Part shown: positions 58,293-64,000 of the stretch, piece after piece
Layout: each line of letters opens with the position of its first letter
Numbering within the stretch: the first letter of the stretch is position 1
NCBI RefSeq assembly: GCF_012927245.1
Contig: NZ_JABBGE010000006.1
Coordinates: forward strand, 310,001 to 374,000
Direction: 5' to 3'
Source: Streptomyces sp. R302
Lineage (GTDB): Bacteria > Actinomycetota > Actinomycetes > Streptomycetales > Streptomycetaceae
DNA: 64,000 bases
Notes under the pieces: generated by a model
Seen by the model: the letters and a program-made list of their open reading frames with translations, nothing else
Told to the model about the DNA's origin: nothing
The model's database searches: none
Position numbers and translations under genes: made by a program

Positions 58293-59575
58293 CAGGCCGA
58301 GAGGGCCGTGTTCGCCTCGGTGAAGTACTGCTTCACCGCGTCGGCGACGGAACGGGTGCCGAGGGACATCTCCTCGGACAGCCGCAGGAAGGCCGCCTCG
58401 CAGACGTCGGCGCCGGCCGGGTGCGGGGTGATCGGCTCCAGGACGCGGTTCTCGACGAGCTGCTTCTCGTACGCGGCGATCTGCTTGCCGACCTCGTCGG
58501 TGGGGACGTAGGCCGCGTTCTGCGCCTCGGTGGCGGGGACGCCCCGGTCGTAGCCCATGATCTTGCCGACCTCGGGGTCGTGGACCATGAAGTCGATGAA
58601 CTGGGCCACTTCCTTGGGGTGCTTGGTGCGCTTGGAGGCGCTGAGCATGAGCGAGCCGAGGTACTGGCCGGTGCGCTTGCCGTCGGTGGTGGGGATGGGC
58701 GCGAGGCCGTACCGGCTCTTGCCCTCGGAGGTGTAGCGGACGGTGAAGTTGTCCCAGGTGAACTCGCAGCCGGCGAGTTCGGCGGTGACGGCCGACTTCG
58801 GCTTGGCCTGGATGGTCTTCTTCGGGTCGGCGTAGGCGCCGGACTTCACCCGCTCGGCGGCCTTGTTCCACCAGTCCGTCAGATCGGCCTCGGTGAAGCC
58901 GAGTCCGGAGGCGGTGAAGAAGGCCTTGCCCTGCTGGCGCAGGTAGAGGTCGTACAGGTACATGATCCCGTAGGGTCCGGCGTCGCCGGCCCGGCCGGCC
59001 GTCTCCTGGATCCTCGCCAGGGCGTCGTGGTACTCGTCCCAGGTCCAGCCGGGCCTGGGGGTGACCTTGGCCTTGGCGAAGACCGTCTCGTCGATGACGA
59101 GGGCCATGGAGTTGGAGCCGACGGGGACGCCGACGAGCTTGCCGTCGACCTCGCCGAACTTCTCCAGGCCGGCCCGGAAGCCCTCCAGACGGAGGTTCCC
59201 GGCCTCGACCTGCTCGCGCAGGTCGAGGAGGACGTTCTTGGCGTCGTACTTGCGCAGGAAGCCGATGGCGTTCTGGAAGACGTCGGGCGTGTTGCCGCCG
59301 GACGCCTGGGTGTTGAACTTCTTCCAGAAGTCGGCGTACGGCTGGAAGTCGGTCTTCACCTTGATCTTCGGGTACTTCTTCTCGAAGAGGGCGATCGACT
59401 GGTTGATCCGCTTGGCGCGGTCGTCGGAACCCCACCAGGTGTACCGGATGGTGACGGTGCCGTCGGCGGAGTCGGAGCCGCCTCCGCAGCCGGCCGCGGT
59501 CAGGCCGAGTGCCGCCACCGAGCCACCCGTGATCTTCAGCAGACTCCGACGGTCGACAGTGCCATGAGTACGCAC
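58292..59575 (-). CDS. Second sugar ABC importer, substrate-binding protein
   Basis: 427 residues from GTG 59575. The signal combines a twin-arginine-like RRSLLKITGGSVAALGL and lipobox TAAGC. Binding-protein fold: RYTWWGSDDRAKRINQSIALFEKKYPKIKVKTDF, TPDVFQNAIGFLRKY, GVPVGSNSMALVIDETVF, CEFTWDNFTVRYTSEG. It is close to YesO-type proteins that bind rhamnogalacturonan disaccharides. It is the first gene of the operon running to the YetA-like lyase and esterase. Two LacI-type sites lie upstream (59611, 59675). Confidence 0.9.
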   Translation of the reverse strand: MRTHGTVDRRSLLKITGGSVAALGLTAAGCGGGSDSADGTVTIRYTWWGSDDRAKRINQSIALFEKKYPKIKVKTDFQPYADFWKKFNTQASGGNTPDVFQNAIGFLRKYDAKNVLLDLREQVEAGNLRLEGFRAGLEKFGEVDGKLVGVPVGSNSMALVIDETVFAKAKVTPRPGWTWDEYHDALARIQETAGRAGDAGPYGIMYLYDLYLRQQGKAFFTASGLGFTEADLTDWWNKAAERVKSGAYADPKKTIQAKPKSAVTAELAGCEFTWDNFTVRYTSEGKSRYGLAPIPTTDGKRTGQYLGSLMLSASKRTKHPKEVAQFIDFMVHDPEVGKIMGYDRGVPATEAQNAAYVPTDEVGKQIAAYEKQLVENRVLEPITPHPAGADVCEAAFLRLSEEMSLGTRSVADAVKQYFTEANTALSA

Positions 59576-59610
59576 AGTTCGTCCTCCCGCGCGTGATTAG
59601 AACGTTTCAG

Positions 59611-59622
59611 GAAAGCGCTTGC
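59611..59622. promoter_or_regulatory. LacI-type operator-like site close to the importer start
   Basis: GAAAGCGCTTGC with core AAGCGCTT, 36 bp before the GTG of the binding-protein gene. Confidence 0.45.
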
Positions 59623-59674
59623 TGGGTCACCGTAGGTTCGCCCGTCAGCCACGTCAACGCTTCGGACAGGATCT

Positions 59675-59690
59675 TTCGAAGCGCTTCGAA
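59675..59690. promoter_or_regulatory. LacI-type operator, longest palindrome of the set
   Basis: TTCGAAGCGCTTCGAA is a perfect 16-bp palindrome, about 100 bp before the second importer operon and just downstream of the GH51 stop. Together with 59611 it could allow looping by a tetrameric repressor. Confidence 0.65.
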
Positions 59691-59747
59691 CGGCGGACGG
59701 ACGCCACCACAGTGAAAGGATTCAAAAGAGGATCCCCAAAGGGCCGG

Positions 59748-61262
59748 TCAGGCCAGCCGGACGACGTTCCAGGACATCGGCTCCAGGACCGCCCGCAGCA
59801 CCCCGTCCACCAGCTCCGCGCCGGCCACCGCGTGGGGCACCACCCGGTCGGGCGCGGCGAGGGTGTTGCGCGCCTCGGGGTCGGCGTCGGCGAGCGCGCT
59901 GTGCTCCACCACCTCCGTCAGGCCGAAGCCGCGCAGCGTCACGTCGAGCGGCAGCGCCCGGTGCCGGTCGCGGTTGACCGCGAAGACCGTCACGCTCCCG
60001 TCCTCGGCCCGCACGGCGGTCGCGTGCAGCAGCGGCACCTCTCCGTACTTCTCGGTCCGGTACGCCGGCGACACCGGGCGCACGTCGAGCACGGTCCCGC
60101 GGCCGTACCGCGCCGCCTGGGCGAACGGGTAGAACGTCGTCTGCCGCCACGCCGGACCGCCGGGCTCGGTCATGATCGGCGCGATCACGTTCACCAGCTG
60201 GGCCAGACAGGCCACGGCGATCCGGTCGGCGTGACGGAGCAGCGTGATGACGAGCGAGCCGAAGACGACCGCGTCGGTGACCGTGTAGACGTCCTCCAGG
60301 AGCCGCGGCGCCTCCTGCCAGTCCTCGAACGGGTGGGGGTTGGGGCGGCGCTGGTACCAGACGTTCCACTCGTCGAAGGAGAGCGTGAGCCGCTTCTCCG
60401 ACTTCAGCCGGGCCGCCACGTGGTCGCAGGTGGCGACGACCTCCTCGATGAACGCCTCCATGTGGACGGCGGAGGCGAGGAAGGAGTCCCGGTCGCCGTC
60501 GGTCTCCTCGTAGTAGGCGTGCAGCGAGACGTGGTCGACGACCTCGTACGTCTCCGCCAGCACCGTCGCCTCCCAGGCCGCGAAGGTCGGCAGGTCGCGG
60601 GCGGAGCTGCCGCAGGCGACGAGCTCCAGGTCCGGGTCGATCTGGCGCAGCGCGCGGGCGGTCTGGGCGGCGAGCCGGCCGTACTCCTCGGCGGTCTTCT
60701 GCCCGGTCTGCCAGGTGCCGTCCATCTCGTTCCCCAGACACCACAGGCGGATGCCGAAGGGGTCCTTGTCGCCGTGGCTCACCCGCAGGTCGGAGAGGGC
60801 CGTGCCGCCGGGGTGGTTCGCGTACTCGACGAGGTCCATCGCCTCCGCGATGCCCCGGGTGCCGAGGTTCACGGCCATCATCGGCTCGGCCCGCGGCCCC
60901 AGCTTCCGCAGGAACCCCATGAACTCGCTCAGCCCGAACCGGTTCGACTCGGTGGACCGCCAGGCGACGTCCAGCCGCCGCGGCCGCTCCTCGGCCGGCC
61001 CCACGCCGTCCTCCCACCGGTACCCCGAGACGAAGTTCCCGCCGGGGTACCGGACGGTGGTCACCCCCAGCTCCCGCACGAGGTCGAGGACGTCGGTGCG
61101 GATGCCGTCGGCGTCGGCGGCGGGGTGGCCGGGCTCGTACACGCCGGTGTAGACGCAGCGCCCGAGGTGCTCGACGAAGGAGCCGAAGAGGCGGGGGTCG
61201 ACGGGGCCGACGGTGAAGTCGGGGTCGAGGGTGAAGCGGGCGGTGCGCTCGGGAAGTGACAC
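59748..61262 (-). CDS. GH51 alpha-L-arabinofuranosidase
   Basis: 504 residues, no signal peptide. The GH51 barrel shows RLFGSFVEHLGRCVYTGVYEP, TVRYPGGNFVSGYRWEDGVGP, WCLGNEMDGTWQ (acid/base E179) and LSFDEWNVWYQRR (nucleophile E298), plus the C-terminal sandwich. It removes arabinose from imported arabino-oligosaccharides derived from pectic arabinan or arabinoxylan. I start at GTG 61262, with AGAGGA upstream, which gives VSLPERTARF as in related enzymes. A weak IclR-like site lies at 61276-61291. Confidence 0.92.
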   Translation of the reverse strand: MSLPERTARFTLDPDFTVGPVDPRLFGSFVEHLGRCVYTGVYEPGHPAADADGIRTDVLDLVRELGVTTVRYPGGNFVSGYRWEDGVGPAEERPRRLDVAWRSTESNRFGLSEFMGFLRKLGPRAEPMMAVNLGTRGIAEAMDLVEYANHPGGTALSDLRVSHGDKDPFGIRLWCLGNEMDGTWQTGQKTAEEYGRLAAQTARALRQIDPDLELVACGSSARDLPTFAAWEATVLAETYEVVDHVSLHAYYEETDGDRDSFLASAVHMEAFIEEVVATCDHVAARLKSEKRLTLSFDEWNVWYQRRPNPHPFEDWQEAPRLLEDVYTVTDAVVFGSLVITLLRHADRIAVACLAQLVNVIAPIMTEPGGPAWRQTTFYPFAQAARYGRGTVLDVRPVSPAYRTEKYGEVPLLHATAVRAEDGSVTVFAVNRDRHRALPLDVTLRGFGLTEVVEHSALADADPEARNTLAAPDRVVPHAVAGAELVDGVLRAVLEPMSWNVVRLA

Positions 61263-61275
61263 GGAGAATCCTCTC

Positions 61276-61291
61276 GTTCGAGATTTCGACC
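61276..61291. promoter_or_regulatory. Degenerate IclR-type site upstream of GH51
   Basis: GTTCGAGATTTCGACC keeps the left arm and four of five bases of the right arm of the GTTCG-N6-CGAAC site; an additional CGAAC half-site lies at 61306-61310. It starts 14 bp before the GH51 start codon. Confidence 0.35.
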
Positions 61292-61360
61292 AGTGGCCGC
61301 ATGTCCGAACGAGAACGTAAGAGGGGGGTCGGCGCCGGGTCAATGGACGACCGACGGACT

Positions 61361-61451
61361 GCATCCAAGATCCGGGAGGTTGGATCCAGGATCCAGGCGA
61401 CTGGATCCAGAAGGCTGGATCCAAGAGGTTGGATCCAAGAGGTTGGATCCA
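61361..61451. repeat. Heptanucleotide repeat array (GGATCCA alternating with AGAGGTT)
   Basis: About thirteen 7-bp units in register. GGATCC begins at 61382, 61389, 61403, 61417, 61431 and 61445, that is at exact multiples of 7, and the units in between are variants of AGAGGTT. Degenerate copies extend left to 61361. The period is not a multiple of three and the array is intergenic, between the GH51 start and the GH48 terminator. Confidence 0.85.
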
Positions 61452-61467
61452 AGCCTGCCCAACCCGA

Positions 61468-61503
61468 AGGCCGGGCGGGCCCCCTTCGGGGACCGCCCGG
61501 CCT
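61468..61503 (-). terminator. Hairpin terminator of the GH48 gene
   Basis: AGGCCGGGCGG (61468-61478) pairs with CCGCCCGGCCT (61493-61503), and the inner CCCC pairs with GGGG around a TTC loop. It begins 36 bp after the GH48 stop. Confidence 0.7.
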
Positions 61504-61539
61504 CGTCGTACGCGGAGCCCGCTCTCGCGGGGCGGGCTG

Positions 61540-64000
61540 TTATTCGAGCAGCTCCGCGTACGAGCCCATGGCCAGGGCGATGTCCGCCTGGGCCCAGAAC
61601 CGGTGGTAGGTGAAGACGGGGGCGGCGCCGCCCGCCAGGTAGGCCTCGATCTTCGGCCAGGCCGGGTCGTCCTGGTAGAAGGAGCGGATCGAGGCGAAGG
61701 TGGAGGTGGAGTTCACGGTGTCGCCGTTCGGCATGGCGCCGGTCCAGCCGCTCGGGACGTAGACGGGGTCGTCGAAGCGGTTGTAGTCGGCGCGGGTCTC
61801 CTCGACGGCGATGCCGAGCGGGTCCTGGTGGTGGTCCCACATGCCGTCGAGCAGGGCCTTGGCGACCCGCTTGGCCTCCGCGTGGCCGGACTTGGCCGCG
61901 TAGTAGGTGAGGGTCTTGGCGTAGGCGGCGGCGACGCCGACGTCGTTGGTGTAGTCGGCGACGGTGACGTGGAGGCCGTTGTTGGCGCCGGGGTTCGCCG
62001 CGTTCCAGGTGTCGGGCGCGCCGGACCACTGGAGGGTGGACGGGATGCGGTAGGTGCCGTCGGGGTTGACCGTGGTCTCCGAGAGCGCCCACGCGACCCA
62101 CTTGTCGAGGACGGTCTTCGCGGCGGTGTCACCGGTCTGCTGGTAGTACTCGGCGACGCGCTCCATGGACCAGGCCTGGAAGCCGAACCACTGGTTCGAC
62201 GCGGGGTCGTGGTAGACGGGCTTCTCGTCGTAGTACATGCCGTGGAAGGTGGGGGTGCCGGCCGGCGGGGTGGCGTAGCGGCCCTGCCAGCTGTTGGTGG
62301 CGCCGCCCGCGATGGCGCCCTCGCTGGACTGGAGCCAGCGGTAGAACTCCAGCTGCCGGTCGAGGCTGGTCGCCCAGTCCGCCTGCCCGGTGGCCGACTT
62401 GGGCTTGAGCGGGGCGTACTCGCTGAGCGCGTACGCGGCGAGCGGGTTCTGGTAGCCGCTGTGGTTGTGACTGGATCCGATCCGCCAGGACCAGCCGGCG
62501 GAGGTGTCGACGGCGCCGCCCCAGGCGTAGTACCAGGACATCAGGTAGTGGGCGCTGTCCTTGCCGGTGCCGGCCGGGCAGGCGGTCGGGCCGACGCAGT
62601 TCCCGATCTTCTTGAAGTACTTGTCGAACATCGAGTACCGCAGGTAGTCGCCCATCTTGGCGGCCTTGCCGACGGTGGCCGAGACCTGCGCGCCCTTGCC
62701 CTGCTCCTTGGCCCAGAGGTCGGCCCAGTAGGCGGCCTGGACGGCGCGGGCGTCGGCGTCGGGGGCGTTGGTGTACTTCCACTGCTTGGCGTAGGAGGCG
62801 TCCCCGGTGAAGATGTCCAGGTAGCCGTTCTTGCCGCCGTAGGAGAAGTTGTCGCAGGTCGGGTGGGTGACGGTCTCCCAGACGGACTCCTGCGGGCCGC
62901 GCTGGAAGGTGTTGATGTACGACGGGCCGGTCGCCGTCGGTCCGGCGGAGCACTTGCCGGGTTCGTTGCCGAAGCCGTAGACGTTGTCGACGTCCTGGAT
63001 CCAGTGCATGCCGTAGATGTCGTCGGTGCCGTAGGCGCTCTTCAGCTCGGCCGCGATGGGGTCGGAGCCGGAGGCGACGCCGGAGTCCAGCCTCGCCGGG
63101 TACTGCGAGGGGAGGTCCCACTCGGGGGCGTAGGTGGCCGGCTTCGACGCGTTGTAGGAGGAGTTCGTCGGCTGGTCGGCGTGGGTCGGGATCATGAATT
63201 TCTCCATGGTCTCCCACGCGCCGTTGAACTTGGTCCAGTCCCCGCTGATCTTGCCGTACATGGCCTGGAGCCAGATGAGGTAGCTGTACGCCTCCGAGGT
63301 CGTCTCGTGCCCGTGGTCGGGGGCCTCGACGATCAGGGTCTCGACGGAGTGGTACGGGATGCCCTCGGGCGAGAAGTAGCCGTTGGCCGGGTTGGTGATC
63401 TTCCCGTACAGGTCGAGGAAGCGGGCGTCGTAGGTGGAGTCCGCGGCGAGCTGGGTGGCCTGGACCTCGGCCTTGGCGTGGCCGGGGGCGGTCGCGGTGA
63501 AGACGGCGACGCCCGTGCCGGTCGCGGCGGCGGTGACGGTCACCTTCTGGGCGGTGTTCCAGTTCGCCGGGGTGAAGGTGAGGGTGGCCGGGGAGGCCGT
63601 CAGGTCGGTGTTCCCGGAGGTACGGGCCACCGTGACGGTGACGTTCGCCGTCGGGGCCTTCGACAGCTTGAGGTCGAAGGTGCCGGTGGAGCCCTGGCGG
63701 ACGGCCAGCTGGCCGGGGGTGGCGACGAGCGCGGGGCCGGCGGCGACCGTGATGCCGACCGGGGCGGACTCGCCGGAGGCGCCCTGGCTGTCGTACGCCT
63801 TGGCGTAGAGCGAGTGGGCGCCGGTGGCGAGGCCCGCGGCGCTGTAGGTGAACGGCGCGGTGGTGTCGGTGCCGAGCAGGGTCGTGTCGCTGTAGAACTC
63901 GACCTTGTCGACGGTGGCGCCGTCGGCCGCGGCGGCGGTGGCGGCGAGCGGGACGGCGTCGCCCTGGGCGTAGACCGCGCCGGCGGCGGGGCTGGTGAGG
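61540..64000 (-). CDS. GH48 reducing-end cellobiohydrolase, N-terminus beyond the window
   Basis: 820 codons are visible and the frame stays open to the right edge, so signal peptide and any cellulose-binding domain are outside. From the N-terminal side: a bacterial Ig-like domain (VEFYSDTTLLGTDTTAPFTYSAAGLATGAHSLYAKAYDSQG), a second beta domain (TPGQLAVRQGSTGTFDL), then the GH48 alpha/alpha barrel with YHSVETLIVEAPDHGHETTSEAYSYLIW, GDWTKFNGAWETMEK, YGMHWIQDVDNVYGFG, SWYYAWGG and YNRFDDPVYVPSGWTG. The catalytic Glu is in the HGHETTSEA block. The enzyme processively releases cellobiose from cellulose. It ends with TAA at 61540. Confidence 0.92.
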   Translation of the reverse strand, partial: LTSPAAGAVYAQGDAVPLAATAAAADGATVDKVEFYSDTTLLGTDTTAPFTYSAAGLATGAHSLYAKAYDSQGASGESAPVGITVAAGPALVATPGQLAVRQGSTGTFDLKLSKAPTANVTVTVARTSGNTDLTASPATLTFTPANWNTAQKVTVTAAATGTGVAVFTATAPGHAKAEVQATQLAADSTYDARFLDLYGKITNPANGYFSPEGIPYHSVETLIVEAPDHGHETTSEAYSYLIWLQAMYGKISGDWTKFNGAWETMEKFMIPTHADQPTNSSYNASKPATYAPEWDLPSQYPARLDSGVASGSDPIAAELKSAYGTDDIYGMHWIQDVDNVYGFGNEPGKCSAGPTATGPSYINTFQRGPQESVWETVTHPTCDNFSYGGKNGYLDIFTGDASYAKQWKYTNAPDADARAVQAAYWADLWAKEQGKGAQVSATVGKAAKMGDYLRYSMFDKYFKKIGNCVGPTACPAGTGKDSAHYLMSWYYAWGGAVDTSAGWSWRIGSSHNHSGYQNPLAAYALSEYAPLKPKSATGQADWATSLDRQLEFYRWLQSSEGAIAGGATNSWQGRYATPPAGTPTFHGMYYDEKPVYHDPASNQWFGFQAWSMERVAEYYQQTGDTAAKTVLDKWVAWALSETTVNPDGTYRIPSTLQWSGAPDTWNAANPGANNGLHVTVADYTNDVGVAAAYAKTLTYYAAKSGHAEAKRVAKALLDGMWDHHQDPLGIAVEETRADYNRFDDPVYVPSGWTGAMPNGDTVNSTSTFASIRSFYQDDPAWPKIEAYLAGGAAPVFTYHRFWAQADIALAMGSYAELLE

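Noticed and set aside
1..64000. CRISPR arrays, tRNA or rRNA genes, phage or conjugative modules
   Set aside because: No repeat-spacer arrays, no cloverleaf-like tRNA sequences, no integrase, portal, terminase or transfer proteins were seen in reading both strands.

Overview
The window is chromosomal DNA of a Streptomyces or a very close relative. GC content is very high, coding third positions are mostly G or C, GTG starts and 4-nt ATGA/GTGA overlaps are common, Tat/Sec-exported enzymes abound, and there are classic Streptomyces families (Scr1-type HTH plus DUF397, DUF4328, SigE-family sigma factor, sugar ABC importers without their own ATPase). I see no rRNA, tRNA, CRISPR array or replication origin.

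Region 1 (1-10,584) is sugar catabolism: an IclR regulator cut by the left edge, divergent from an enolase-superfamily sugar-acid dehydratase, a zinc dehydrogenase and a U32-like protein; then an ABM-domain protein, a deletion-riddled LacI remnant, a GH95 enzyme behind a headless GH42 beta-galactosidase, and a divergent GH3 enzyme. Region 2 (10,585-23,159) is an accessory patch: a lipoprotein, two drug-efflux-type MFS proteins, an Imm10-like protein, an HTH-DUF397-PPOX operon, an ArsR regulator, a GNAT protein, several secreted proteins and two IS5-type insertions. One of these insertions is complete, with CTAG target duplications, and encloses an unrelated gene.

Region 3 (23,160-41,834) is a pectin locus. 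After a wrecked GH31 gene come a GntR regulator with a dihydrodipicolinate-synthase-like and an IlvD/Edd-like enzyme, both expected to act on sugar acids. A tightly overlapped operon follows (two permeases, Gfo/Idh/MocA, DUF6807, GH43, binding protein, SGNH esterase), then secreted PL1, CE8 and PL9-like enzymes, and on the other strand a PL4-like rhamnogalacturonan lyase. A PRC-barrel/DUF2382 stress protein sits between them.

Region 4 (41,961-51,840) holds a LacI-ECF sigma-membrane protein operon, a GH2 beta-galactosidase, a DUF4328 protein and a two-component system divergent from an ABC exporter. Region 5 (51,854-64,000) returns to pectin and hemicellulose: an SGNH esterase, a PcRGLX/YetA-like exo-rhamnogalacturonan lyase, a YesL-like protein and a second sugar importer, GH51 arabinofuranosidase, and a GH48 cellulase cut by the right edge.

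Together the secreted lyases and esterases would fragment pectin, two importers would carry oligomers in, cytoplasmic GH2, GH3, GH43, GH51 and GH95 enzymes would trim them, and the dehydratase/aldolase-type enzymes would process sugar acids. Two operator families tie the parts together: an IclR-type site (GTTCG-N6-CGAAC) at both ends of the catabolic set and a LacI-type palindrome (GAAGCGCTTC-like) in front of many of the units.
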